DNA of 64,000 bases from the NCBI GenBank assembly GCA_016630905.1, contig WBMQ01000001.1:2852001-2916000 (forward strand). The letters run 5' to 3'. The notes beneath the pieces are model-generated. The model searched no databases, was not told the origin of the DNA, and saw only the letters and a list, made by a program, of their open reading frames with translations. The DNA is from Capillidium heterosporum. Its lineage: Eukaryota; Entomophthoromycota; Entomophthoromycetes; Entomophthorales; Capillidiaceae. Shown one piece after another: positions 36,228-48,730 of the stretch (its first letter is position 1; each line of letters begins with the position of its first letter). Both the position numbers and the translations under genes were made by a program.

Positions 36228-38849
36228 TCACTTACGGTAGCAGGTGGTGACCAACGCTTGGATCGCCATAGCGTCGAGGTAGGAGAGGGGTATCTGACGA
36301 ACTGGTAGCAATGGATAGATGATCACTTTGAACAGATGGCTGGCCATAGTGTCGGGGATGTACTGGAAGTGGAGGGGGGTCGACATCGGATCCTAAATTG
36401 TTATTTTAAGTTAATACTTGGTCCTTATAAAGGATCTTACCGGTGAGGATGAAGTTATAGGTAAAGGGTGAGTCAATGTCAGCTGGTCAATCGTCATATT
36501 TAAACTTTCGATAGAGGCTTGGATGACATCCAAGTCGGGAAGTTCGTCGAGGAGGTGCTGGTAATGCTCCCCTACCCGATCCAGCTCACCAGCCTTGTCT
36601 TTGAGAGTAGGGTGATTGAGGTAGGGGTTGATAAGCTGACGGTGCTGTAAGAGACCGTACACCAAGGTAGACTTGGATCGCAACTTGGGGTTGTGTAACC
36701 ACAAAGTTAGCACCGTCATTAGGAGATAGAGGGCTTCCTCATAGACAGCAATCCCTTCGAGTTTGAGATCTCGGCCTTTATGCAGGCTTTGGCCGAGCCG
36801 TACCAACTTCTTACTTACGAGGTCCAGCAAAGTGAACAAACGTTGAACTAGACCAGCACTGAGCTGTGTTGTCGCAGCTGCCAGGTGTACTAGGGACGTC
36901 AAGGCGTAACTGTATATCAGTTGATCCTACAGCTGTCAGCCTAATTTACATGAAAAGCTTACCCTCGGTTCGTTGAGTTGTAAAGCAATAACCTTGACCA
37001 GTACGTGGTACACAAATTCCAGGTCTGAGCCGAAATTAGCGAGCCGACCTTTGGAATCGAACCAATTGGGTAGGTAGTTTTGCTAGAGGACGCGTTAGAG
37101 CTGAAGCGTCAACAAACTTACCGATAGCTCGAGGTTGTGGACTAGGTTCTGACTTGTCACCACTGTCATCAGGATCGGGGCCAGCAGTTGGGTCTTGAAC
37201 TGGTGGTAGGGTTGCTTGGCATCGGCCGATGAAGCCAGGTACAATGATTTAACTAATGGCAATATCTAAACCAGTCAGTAAATTTGTGTATATACCACAT
37301 ACCAGTGGGTTAGGTTCGGTGATAGCCATGAGGTAAGCCTTGAAGTTCAGGTTGTAGAAGGTAAAGAGGTACAATAACAGCACCGCCTCCTCGTCCAAGT
37401 CGATTTGGCTAACTTGATTGGGTTAGCTAGTGTGTTGAAAGCAAAAGTCTACCTGACGATCTGGCTGTAGACACTTGTAACTGTGGTTATATCCTCAGCT
37501 GCATTTGGATTAAGATCTAGTCAAGATTAGTATTGATAAAAAGAGGTGATCACCAAAATAAGTTCGGAAAACATCTAGGTAGGGGTTGGCTGGCTCCAAG
37601 TTGTGGGTGGCAAGAAGTACGAGGAGGTGGGTGGAAAGGTAGCTAAGCTGGTTGGGCTGCTTTGTTGGTGTAAACCAAAAGTTGTAAGCGTTGGCAAGCA
37701 ATCCTATTACAGTTCATAAATAAGAAAGATGAAACAGTACCTTGGTTGACATCAGGCTCGATGATAGGGCTGATATACGCATTCAGAAGCTTTATAGCAA
37801 AGATATCTGAAATTTCGCTTTAGCAAATTTTAGTTTGGTTTAGTAAATAAAGCTACTTGGGTAAGTTTAAAAACTGTCCGTAGATTATAGCTCCTTCTTT
37901 CAACCCTGAACTGTCGGAAGTGACGATTGGTCGTAGCTCCTTAGATAGTATTGTAACTAGAAGTAGTAAACCTTCAAAGTAAAATTCGTAGTTTGCCTGC
38001 AGGCTAAATGGGTCAGTATTGCAAACCCTACTTAGACAGTTACCTAAGATTGAGTGTGACCATAACTTTTACGAGCCATCCAATAAAAACTTCTAACTGT
38101 AGTTTATCTAAAGTAAATTGGTATCGTGTAGCCTATAATATACTTACTTTCCCCTTGGTTCAAATTGGTAGCACGGTAAACTTCATCTCCATCATTGTAC
38201 CCTACGAACTTAAGAGCTGAAAAGAGTAAAGGTTACCTTCGAACTGGGCAACAACTTGGTCGAAAAACAGTGTATCTAAAAAGTAGGAGACGATACGCCT
38301 TATCAGGAAGAGGCAGTTATATACGGTTGGATCTACTTCTAAGCTAAATGGAATTAGCAACCTAGTCTACACTATAAATTACTTTTTGGTGGAGTTTTTG
38401 GAAAGCTGTTCTCCTTTGACCAAAGTTAACCTAATCAGACTAGAGAAGTGATTTCGAAACATTATCTCATTAACTTGAACAATAAATATATATGTAAATT
38501 TGGAAAATTTACTTACTTAATTTCCGATTTAAATCAACAAAATATTTTTCTACAACTACCTCTTCCTTCCTAAATGGGATGGTAAGCTATCTAAAGCTGC
38601 TAAAAAATCTTACGAAGATACGATGAAAGGTAGTTTTTTGTCCTTTACTACACTGGAAAGTAACATTGGTCGGCTACAGTTCTCGAATCTGGTGATTATC
38701 TGCTTTATATAATCGAAATCGGCTTGACTCAAACGTTCTTTAACTGGGTTGGGTTGACTGAGCCTAGCTGTGTAAGTTTCGGGTAAAGTGTTGACCGTTG
38801 GGTCTGGGCTCTTCATGCGATGGGACCCGGACTTTAAATTGTAATCCAT
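36228..38849 (-). CDS. Dymeclin homologue (Golgi-associated traffic protein)
   Basis: Peripheral Golgi protein needed for Golgi organisation and traffic in animals. Minus-strand exons: 38849-38614, 38569-38517, 38473-38383, 38343-38237, 38201-38148, 38092-38044, 38003-37857, 37817-37741, 37703-37554, 37516-37453, 37408-37303, 37265-37122, 37082-36963, 36926-36441 and 36392-36228, giving 682 residues (human dymeclin is about 669). Recognisable stretches are EPANPYLDVFRTYFGD, the helical LTSLVHLAAATTQLSAGLVQRL block, and the late EEALYLLMTVLTLWLHNP...LVYGLLQHR...HPTLKDK block, in the same order as in dymeclin. A GTAAGTGAG overlapping the stop could also be a splice donor, but no good exon follows. 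Identity rests on remembered family sequence and on clean in-frame joining of fifteen exons. Confidence 0.88.
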
Positions 38850-41800
38850 TACTCTTGTTCAAACCTCTGGTGATGAGTTGGAATTGGAATGCAATTCAAC
38901 GTGTTAAATTCGATGCTGTTGGAAGTTCGGAAAATCGTGACGTAAATTTTTTGGTGGAATTTAAGTTAGGCAAAACCTTGGCCAATGGACATCTAATATA
39001 CTATGTATTGATGTAGATTTGAAAGAATGGGAATAATTATGCTAAACTGGATGAATACGAGACTAGAAGGTAGGTTGGTGAAAGTAAGATGAACAGGCTT
39101 CAAAATTGTGAAGTTACTAAATCCCAAATAGCATACTATATGGATTGGAATAGCGCTTTTAGTATCCATTCTAACACCAATATATCGACTTTTCAAAGGA
39201 CTGATAACAAAAGTTTACTTTAAAATTAGACTTGGAATATTATCCAAATGTAGAATATAGAGTATATGCTCTTGAGCAATATGGAAGAGAATTGATGTTG
39301 AAACTATTTATAAAATTACCAACAAACCTTATAAAAATATACTTTAAAGTATGCGTGGAATAGTGTTCCCTTTCAATTATTTCCAAAATTCATCATTCAA
39401 CTCGCCATTCCGGATAGTGAATCTTCAAAGTAAAGGCATCTATAGTCAAATCTATCACAGATGTAGATATATTAAATCGAAATTTTTATGTTAAAAGAGG
39501 AAAGGTTGATACTACCTACATTTCACTTGAATAACTTTATTTCCTCAAATGAAAATGTGTAATCAGGCAATATAGAAGTGATAGAAGGGATAGAGGCGGT
39601 ATTTCATCGAATAACTTCATCTGAAGCTAAAGAACTAAACACTTCATACAGCACCTTCTAATATTCTGTGAGCGTTGACCAACATTCCATCGGTATAGCA
39701 TAAATTGATGTCACTGTATTAAGTAAATATAGATATACTTTTTGCTATCTTTTGAATTTTTTAAAATAAAAGTTTTGAAGCCACCATCATATAAATAAGA
39801 ACTATATAGCATTCCTTTTTTAAAATATATGTTTTGTTAGATATATTATAAAGATCCATCAACCTTTCAGCTATATTTTTATATTTTATATAGGGATGAA
39901 ACTCATCATCAAATTTAGATTGAAGTCTAACGATAGCTTTCTACTAGAGGCTCTTATTGAATTACCAAACATTAATTTTTTATAGAAATTTCAAGAACTA
40001 GATATCTAAAGCGGTGGCTTTGTTTATTTAATGTTCTTACACTAGATTAGTTAAATTATATGATTCAATTCATCGCTTTTTACTATTGAGAATCTTTATA
40101 GGATAAGAAATTCTTCACATACTTGAGTTAGGATTGATCTATTATTAAGTTTAGTATAACAAAGGAAGGTAGGAAACCTATTGGTTATTAATAGATTAAG
40201 TTCGATATTCATTACTGATAGTTCAGCTCTTATATTTCTAGTAGGATACCATTTCCTATTTTCATTTGAGTAAAAGCACTTGAGCTAAATGATTTCCAAC
40301 CTTTGATTCAGAAAAGTAGACATGGTTGGAACTTTACTCCTTTAGTCTTAGAACAGCCACTTACTACTTTTAAATTAAATTCATTTCTCCTCGTATATAG
40401 TCCAGCTTCTATTCAATTTAGAAAATTGGATCTTATGGGAGGGAAGCATAAGTGTTGAAAATTCTTGTATTTTGAAATGAAAGAATGCCTTTCTTAATTG
40501 ACAGCTTTGAGAAAGGTTTACAAGATGGATGATAACTTTAACTAGCACTTTGATCTCAATTTACTACCTTTATAAATTTGCTAGATAAGCTTACCGAGTA
40601 ATCCTGGGCCGAGTTTATATCGAAATTTTTCTGCTTACTGATTTTCATCATTATTAATACAATTGCATCTGTACATTATGATAAACTATATTCTATAGGT
40701 TGTTTACTTCTATCAACTCCATTTTACTTAGCAATACATCTTTCTTATTCAATAGTTGCAATGGTGTCTATTTCGAGCGTTCATTACAAACAGCTTCAAC
40801 CCACTATTATACAACATAACTTATTTATTTAGTAGATAAACCGAAGGTAACGAAGGCGTATGATAGAATAGGAATACATTATTTAGTTACTATTTTTACA
40901 ACTGTTAAACCAAGTAATATTAATGCTCTACCGTCAAAAACTTGAGTAATTTACTAGACTTAGGTTTATACTAGCTTTAACAGTACACATTAGTTTCGAA
41001 GTAAAAATACAATATGATATATTATAGAGATTTAATGTCAAAGGCATTATCCTTCTATATAGAAAACCACAAATTTTCTATTGCAAATTAATATAGCAAT
41101 GCCAAATAGGTATTTTTAAATAGGAAATTAGGTCTTACAATCTAAGATGCTTGGAATTCTACTAATGAAAAGCCTAGCCACAATAGTGGTTTGACTACCT
41201 GGTCTCGATTAGCTTATTCAACCAAATGTACAATTAATACATTATAAATTGTGGTAGGACAATCTATATCCCGATTGTTAGTATGCCGGTATAATCCAAC
41301 TCCTACTTCGTCCCTACAAGTTAGCTTTTATGTACACCCAAATTGATAGGCTTTCCATTTGGATAGCAAAACTACGTTAATTTGCAGTTATGTTAACTAT
41401 TTTAGTAGTCTAGTACCTTTATTACATGATATATCGTACTAATTGTTATAAAACATTTAGTAGATGCTGCTTCTATTGGTCCTAACGATTGAAGTGGACT
41501 TGGATAGGGTGAACTAAAAGTGCTTCTTTGATGCTAGAGTTGACCCGGATACCCAATACTTTGGAACTCAGCTTGAATGATGTAGGTAGATGTATTTATG
41601 GAGGCGGTTGGAAGGTGTCGGTGTCAAGTTTCTTTTATTGAAAGTTGTTATTTCTAGATTAGTTATAAATAGGTTTAAGACCGCACATTTGTTGCTGCTT
41701 GAATTGCTTATTTTATCGATCCGTATATAGGATTTGAACTTGATAGCACCAGACATTTGTAATACTAGGTGCCATATTTGGATAGATGTCGGTGGTATCC

Positions 41801-42963
41801 ATTTATAAAGGCTGACAACCTCTTTATATAAGCTACCCCAAACTATACTTCATGCGTATAGTAGATACCCCTTACTGAGGTAGACCTTTTGTCCAAGTAG
41901 TCTCACAACTGATGAAACATTCCCCCAGCTGATGAAGAAAGTGGAGTTCGGAGAAATGGGAAAACTGAATATTGATCAAAAATTTTCGATTTGGAAGCGT
42001 CGAGTCAGAGTTAAACAAATGTAGATCAAATCACATTTTGCGGGAAAAAATTCAGGTACTGATAAATGAAACCTAACTAGCTTTATAGTTGCCATTTTAG
42101 CTTTAACTTTGTTTACGCTAGCGTTAAGGGTTTCACATATAACATTACTTTTCATACATACGCTTTATGGCAGTTGAACCTATTTGTTTTTGGTGAGACA
42201 GGCGGATAATTCAGTGCCAAAAGCCTATGTTCTCTGATATATACCGAAATATTTACTACTTTGAGATGTCTCCTACTTGAAAAGGTTTTGATCAAGGAGA
42301 CCTTCCTACCATCTGTATAGTTGAGTTGGATCGGTGTATATTAAAAAATAATATTTAATGTCTTAATCGAGTTGTCAACATTAAGCTAATGAATTCGATA
42401 CTTTGAAAAAGCTTATTTCAATGTATAGCACTGTTGTATAAGGAAGAAATTACTATTTGGGTTAGTTAATTAAAGTATTTTCAAATTCATTTACCTCTTT
42501 TCATTGATGCTTATTGTAGGAAGTGGTATTACGCCTTTTAGGCCATTGTCAGACTTGAAATGGTAGGAGCGGCTGCTTTAACTTTTCTACTTTTGTAGCT
42601 TCGGGTAGGAATCAGCTGCTTTCTTTATAGATAGGTTTTACATTGAGGCGTGGTATGCTCCCGATCTAATTCAGATACACTGCCTATAAGCCATGGCTTT
42701 CTTTTGCATACTTTAGTCGGCCTCGGGTATTAGTTTGGCTTTAATAAAGATGTGCTATAACGAAAGTACCAAGCAAAACATTATATCTATTAATTTTTTT
42801 AGTAATGAACGTCTTTTAATAGAAGGAATGTACCGCCTTAAGCTTAACTTGCACAGTAGTTCTATCCCGAAACCCATTTATAACAAGTTAAATAACTATT
42901 AATAATATACATGCTCATAACTGTACCCACTCCTACGATACTAATTATATCCAAGATATGTGT

Positions 42964-43243
42964 GGGCTTATAGCAATACATTTTAGAGACATATTTACAA
43001 ATTAATATGAAATTGTCTTGTAGCAAAGTAGCCCTTTATTAATATCTGATTAAATAACCCAATACTGGCTTTACCTGCAAGCGAAAGGTATGCTATTTTA
43101 TCATCATGTATCTGGGCTTCCATAGAAATAATTTACAGACATCTACAAATTAGTATGAAATTTATGTTGTAGGGAAGCTGTATTCCATTAATATCCGACT
43201 AAGTAGCTTAATACCGGCTTTAATATTAAGCAAAATGTATATA
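42964..43243. repeat. Diverged direct repeat, about 130 nt with a 150-nt period
   Basis: Copies about 42964-43093 and 43114-43243. Both run GGGCTT..., ACAAATTAxTATGAAATT, TTGTAG, ATTAATATC, TAATACxGGCTTTA-like blocks in the same order; roughly three-quarters of positions agree by eye. Not coding. Confidence 0.65.
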
Positions 43244-43360
43244 TGTAGACTTGGATACTTTATAAACATTACGCTAAAAGGCATTGTCCTACATTGTGTC
43301 TTGATAGATATATTCTAAAGCCGATGTATGATTTCTTTATATATTTCATCATTTATTGAT

Positions 43361-43430
43361 CTGATTTTATTTAATGGGCACATTTAGGTTATAAGTTTAT
43401 AAACTAAATGTATCCATTAAATAAAACCAG
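43361..43430. repeat. 27-bp inverted repeat with 16-nt loop
   Basis: The left arm 43361-43387 and right arm 43404-43430 are complementary at 24 of 27 positions, and the loop contains two further TTATAA/TATAAA palindromic pieces. It could form a cruciform or be a miniature transposon remnant. Confidence 0.75.
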
Positions 43431-46400
43431 AGCAGTACTAAATTTGAACTTTCCCATTGAAATGGTCAATTTGTTCAAGTAGTTTGGATAAAATTTTCAA
43501 TTAAGCTAAAAGCCACCTAACTTTACTGAATGAAACAACATTCGAAATTTCTACCATCAATGTCTACTATGAAAAGGATATTTTCAATGAAGATTTATAT
43601 CTAAAGATATATTTACTTTAAGCTTATTAAATTCTAATGAAACCAACAGTTTCTTTGCGTTCTATGGAATACGGTATTAATTCAATTAGGCAATCGACTG
43701 AAGAGGCATTTTTTGTTGATCATCGCAAAGTAGTATTCCGAGATAAGGCAAAAACATCCAATTGCAGGTTACCACTTGGAAGTCTGACTACCAAACCTAC
43801 AGCTACTATATCGTAAGCTTCCTTTTCTTTCGATAAGTCAAATCCTCCATCTACTACCATTGGCCAAACATTGTAAAACCTATAGGACTATTTAAAAGCT
43901 AAAGTGGTTTCAAAAGTTTAACTTGACTTGCATGGCGAGTTAGCATAGTATCAAGCTGTAAAGAAAGTATCAGGTGGGTCGGTGTGATAGCTGCATCAAA
44001 AAGCTGCCACTACCCAACCAAAGTAAAAGCAATATGGTAAATTAGATCACCCATCCAAATGAAAACCTTCTTATTTGATGCTATACACTTGAAAAAGGTA
44101 ACTGCTCCTTACCACTTCAAAATTGCTATTGAAACTTACTCCGCAGAGTAAAATAGCAATTCTATTTGGGAAGTTTTGGTTGATAGAGGCGGCAGTTAAA
44201 AGCTGTAAGAAAGGTGGTTCCTAAAATTTATGCAAGCTGGGGTGATGTCAAGATTTGTGAATTCCTCCCTATAGTAATTTTAGTTAACCTTACAAATTTG
44301 CTGCATCGAAGCACTATATACTACTCTGGGCCTGACAACTTAGCAAGTCCAACCGAGATTACCCTGACTTGACATTTCGGGTCGGAGTAGTATCCTGAAT
44401 CTTGAGCTTCGTGCTTAGATATGGATGCTATAGATATACGACCGCGTTTGGCAGGCTAAAATTTAACTTAGATACCAGCTTAGACTGATAGCTTATTATC
44501 CAAACCTGCAAAAATTGTAAGGTACTAGACTCTTTGCAAGGCGGTCCATAACTCGATAGGCTTTATAATGAAATATACACAATTCATTTTTAGCAAGACA
44601 TTAAACTATAAAAGTCCAACATAATATCATGTTGAGATCACTTTCGTTAGAAACTAACTAGGGGTGTAGGGCGAGATCCAAATCCAAGTTTGACATACAA
44701 CAAGGATAAACAATACGAAAGTTCTAGTACCCCCGCCTACTTTGTATACGATAAGCTGTGGAAACCAAAACCACCGCTTTACATATAGCACTATTACTTC
44801 CGCTCCCTACAAGAAGGCTAGTAGATAAAGACATGTACCCTACTCAACTATACATCATCTTTAGTACACTCATGTTGTAATTTTCTTTTAAAAACCCCCT
44901 CCTCTCAAACCTTATCATCACCATTAACTTGCAACTCTTATTTTTAATAAAGGTTGTCACTTTAATCAAGTGCCCTATATAGTATATTATCTCCGTATGC
45001 ACTTTTCTATATTTAGAATTTAAGTTGCTCTACCTTGCTGAAGGAAGCGTATTCTTCGGATCGTCTTCAATCCCTTTGCTTTCAAGTTGCCAAATTGAGT
45101 AATGGACGGTCAAATTCAAAGTTTTTGGTTGGATGATTTAATTCACAAATTAACTAAATATTTCACCGCAATTCTTTTGCTCTTTATGTACACTACTTTG
45201 AACAGGCGAATTTCCTTACTTGGATTCAACTATAGCACTATTTAGATAATTTTTCATTACATATAACCTATAATTCATCGATACCCAAGTAAGATAAGGC
45301 CGGGTATCTCGCTTCAATGTAGAGAAAAGGTAATAAACCAAATTCAAAATTGCACAGAAGTGGTATAGGATACAATTCGACCTTCATGTACTTCAAATAC
45401 TAGCCGGGTCCCACATTACTGTATCCATTACCTTAAGGTAACCGTAGCACGTAAGTGCCATTTACCAGAGAGATATCGTGTTTATTGGAGATGGGATTAG
45501 TAATATATTTTAAATCATAGGATTGTTAGATATACCAATGTATCCAAACCCTTACATCTAAATATAACTAATCTAGCTTTAATGATAAGGCTATCATCAA
45601 TAGACCTATAGCTTATGAGAGTACTATAAAGCGTTAGTTTAAAAGTTTTCAATAAGGTAGTTGTAGCTTTGCCAAGTAAGAGCGAGATATACAAAATGCT
45701 TTATATTAGGCAGTTTGCGATTGTAGCTTATAGAATGTTGTATTTACTACTTACCAACATTCCAATTTATGGGTCCTAATGCCGCTCTCGCATTTAAATG
45801 AATTTACCGGAAAAGCATCTAATACAAAAGGCGGCAATGAATATACCCAAAGTTTTGTAACTGTTTTTTACAATATTTCGGACATCAGTTACATAGTTAA
45901 GTTTGTTTAGGTTTTTAGTATAACCCATTAAAATATGGATTCGAAGGTGATGCGAGAGAGGGGGCGGGGGTAGTTGTACATTTAGTAAAAACATATGTAA
46001 AAGTTTGTTAAAAGTAAATGCAACAGAACCATATATTCTTTAAACATATATCCATTATAAAAGGAGTATTCGAATTTTAACTAGAAAAATTGGCAGAGCT
46101 ATTAACTAAATTAAGGAAACAGATCTTTTCTAAATCCAATATAGAGCCCAAAAGAGTAAATCCCATCTTTTTAACATTATTACACACAACACTAAACCTT
46201 TCGATAGTCGAATCTAGAGTGGTGTAGTAGCTTTTGACTAAGAAAATGATGGTTGGTGGAGGAGGTTAAAAGTTAAACCTACTCCATACGATACAACTAA
46301 AATGTCACTATTCATAGTATCGATAGTTCGAAGTTGTCAATTTTGATAGATCGACATCAGCCATACAATTTCAAATCCTCTCAACCTGTTTTATGATATG

Positions 46401-47803
46401 GATAAACCAGTCCGGCCTAAGTACAAATTGGTATAGGTGGCGGGAGTTTGTAAGATAAAATCTTTAGCTTTATAACGTACGGCTAAAATACAAACTATTG
46501 GATGCAAAGAAAAGGTTCTGATAGTCCCTATTTGAAATTGGATGGGGGAGACTGGTCGCTTTAACGAACAACCTATCGTATTTCAATTTGTAAAAAGCTG
46601 CACAGGTCAGATGATAGCTGGGCTAAACGATATGGGCAAAAAGTAGTATAATTATTTTCTTTATACGATTTTAAACGAATATGGTAATGATTGATTGAGA
46701 AAATAATCTATATCTTGTGTTCCTATACGATTTGTAAGGTTACAAAGATACATTCCAATGGCACTCAATTTCATAGCTATTCGATGAAATCCACCATGGA
46801 TTCTAAATCCATTTCCTATCGAAAATTCCATATAGCTGGCATCGATATCATAACTATTAAAGCCTACCCTCCAACCCACTTGGCTGGGATTGGTTCAGAA
46901 TTTGAACCGAACCGAACAAGCTATTCGGATTATAGATTAAAAAAGATCTAGATGTCATGATCTCAAATAGTTTAGCTGTCCTAAATAAGGCAAGGTTTAA
47001 AATTACTCACTGGTACTTTGAGGAATAAACTAGGTTCCTTATTAAGTAAGTTATTTTGTTTGAATTGATTATTCATACCAGCCATCTCAATATGACACCA
47101 ATAGCTGGTTTTACATAGGTCGAACTATTGGTTCAGGTTCATTTTCATCTTGTCCGATAGCAGTACACCTTTCTAAAAAAGAAACTACCCCTAGATTTTG
47201 TATGACAAAACCAGCTTAATAGCTTTTGTAGCTTCATCTCAAAAAAGTAAAAGCGAAACCACTTCAATTTGTGGTAGAACCTTAATTTATGTCTATTAAA
47301 TCGATCTGTCCAATCTTGCTCGCCTATCAACTTTTCTACAAACCTAAAAGTCCCATTGAAGCTTTCCGAAATGTAGGGCCTCCTATTGGCTATTTACAAA
47401 TTGAGTAACTATGACTGGCAACTAAAAATAGGATCTGGTGAAATCAACGAATTAGACATCTAGACTTGATTAAGCTTATCTTTGCTGTTGGTTGCTAACT
47501 CGAAGCTACGAAATACCGAGATTTTAGGGGAAAGTCCGCTCAATATGGTCAAATTGAGCTGGATTCGCCCAATTTGGAAACCTGCCTTCGCGTCCAAGCA
47601 ACTCAAAAGAAGAAACCATTTTTATCCGCCTTTGTCACAAATTAGGACCATTAGATCATTGACTTATTTATATTTGGCCAACCTAATTAAGAAGTATTTT
47701 GGAATAACATGTCCAACCAAAAAGTCCAAGTTTGCAGGAAATTGGAGAGTTACTATGCACCATTTTCCACTTCTGAATTGGGATCGATTGTAGAAAAAAG
47801 TAG

Positions 47804-47811
47804 TATAAAAG
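47804..47811 (+). promoter_or_regulatory. TATA box upstream of the trihelix gene
   Basis: TATAAAAG 63 nt before the ATG at 47867, followed by a purine-rich GGGAGGAGG stretch. Assigned by motif and position. Confidence 0.45.
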
Positions 47812-47866
47812 GGAGGAGGTAATCCACCATTTTACTCATCAAATTTTCTAAAGCTATTTACAGAAT

Positions 47867-48730
47867 ATGAATCAAAACTACATCGTGAACAACAACTTCA
47901 ACGAGTACAGTCAAATGGCCATGACCTACCAGTCGGATTTCCAGCCCATGTACCTGCCGATGACTAACGTCTCGCTACCTATGGAGTACATGCCTATGGA
48001 CTTCAACTACAGCCAACAAAATATGAGTCAGAATCAATACCTAGATACCACCCAGTATAACTACCACATGACTAACTACGCCAACGATACCACTAACATG
48101 GTCTACGACCACAGCCATCTCATGCCTCCTAGCCAGGACTTTGTCTCTTTATCCATGAACACAAGTCCCTACCACTACTCTCAAAACCAGAACTTCGCCA
48201 CTGAGGTTACTTCGTATCCCAGTAACGTGACTGGTCTAGGTATCTACAGTGCCCCCGCCTACCAACCCTCCAGTGGTTTGGTAACCCCCCAACACCAAGT
48301 GAGCTTCCATTCATTAGCTTACAGTGAAAACACCCCTATTCCCAGTCCCCATATGGATGACAACGTCGAACGGAGGAAGAAAGCTCCCCGTGGCCCCAAC
48401 TGGAAGCTAGAGGAGTCGTTTACTTTCTTGGACTTGATCCTGAGAGACGACTTCCTAACTACCTTCCAAAGCATCCGCCAGCATCCCAACACCTGGAAGA
48501 AGCTGAGCAATGACATGAGGGCGCTAGGCTACGACAAGACCCCCAAAGCTTGCACCAACCACTGGAAGGTGCTGATGACCAAGTACAAGTCCTCCAAAAA
48601 GATCAACCGGGGAAGCTACAGCCCTGATGAGGAGAGGATATTCCAAAAAGTCAAGTACATTATCAAACCCAACTACGTCGACAACGACCAAACGGTTTGC
48701 AGGAAGTTTAACAGTAAGAAAAACTGCTAG
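47867..48730 (+). CDS. Myb/SANT-like (trihelix-type) DNA-binding protein
   Basis: Probable transcription regulator, 287 residues in a single exon, unlike its intron-rich neighbours. Residues 1-about 165 are low complexity, rich in Asn, Tyr, Met, Gln and Ser, like a prion-like or activation region, and contain MPMDFNYSQQ-type segments. Residues about 170-250 form a trihelix or Myb_DNA-bind_4-like domain: an RRKKAPRGPNW entry, helices with EESFTFLDLIL, WKKLSNDMRALGYDKTP and CTNHWKVLMTKYKSSKK, where spaced tryptophans (W, W, W) mark the three helices. The tail is basic. The ATG at 47867 lies downstream of a TATA box. Targets unknown; the domain class is fairly sure. Confidence 0.85.
   Translation: MNQNYIVNNNFNEYSQMAMTYQSDFQPMYLPMTNVSLPMEYMPMDFNYSQQNMSQNQYLDTTQYNYHMTNYANDTTNMVYDHSHLMPPSQDFVSLSMNTSPYHYSQNQNFATEVTSYPSNVTGLGIYSAPAYQPSSGLVTPQHQVSFHSLAYSENTPIPSPHMDDNVERRKKAPRGPNWKLEESFTFLDLILRDDFLTTFQSIRQHPNTWKKLSNDMRALGYDKTPKACTNHWKVLMTKYKSSKKINRGSYSPDEERIFQKVKYIIKPNYVDNDQTVCRKFNSKKNC

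Larger units (their letters stand above)
38850..47866. other. Nine-kilobase gene desert
   Basis: No intact gene could be supported on either strand. ATG frames of 47-62 codons at 41756-41568 (-) and 45102-45245 (+) lack recognisable domains. Structured elements inside are a diverged 130-nt direct repeat (42964-43243) and a strong inverted repeat (43361-43430). The right end holds the promoter of the trihelix gene. Confidence 0.5.

Noticed and set aside
36181-36240. Possible extra dymeclin intron starting at GTAAGTGAG over the stop codon
   Set aside because: The exon that would follow ends after a few codons and shows no family resemblance; the TGA stop was kept.
38202-38236. A 20-nt intron reading in the dymeclin gene
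   Set aside because: A 35-nt alternative using the later AG keeps the same frame and agrees with the other introns.
24325-38849. A functional gene cluster linking signalling, ETF-QO and dymeclin
   Set aside because: Orientation, spacing and functions differ; only housekeeping genes placed side by side.
41568-41756. 62-codon ATG frame on the minus strand with a TATAAA 46 nt upstream
   Set aside because: No recognisable homology and no downstream exon that could be joined; promoter-like box alone is weak evidence.
45102-45245. 47-codon ATG frame with a hydrophobic stretch
   Set aside because: Too short, isolated and without a second exon.
47482-47793. 103-codon plus-strand frame upstream of the trihelix gene
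   Set aside because: Begins with an ATG but has no recognisable domain, and it overlaps nothing conserved; treated as chance.
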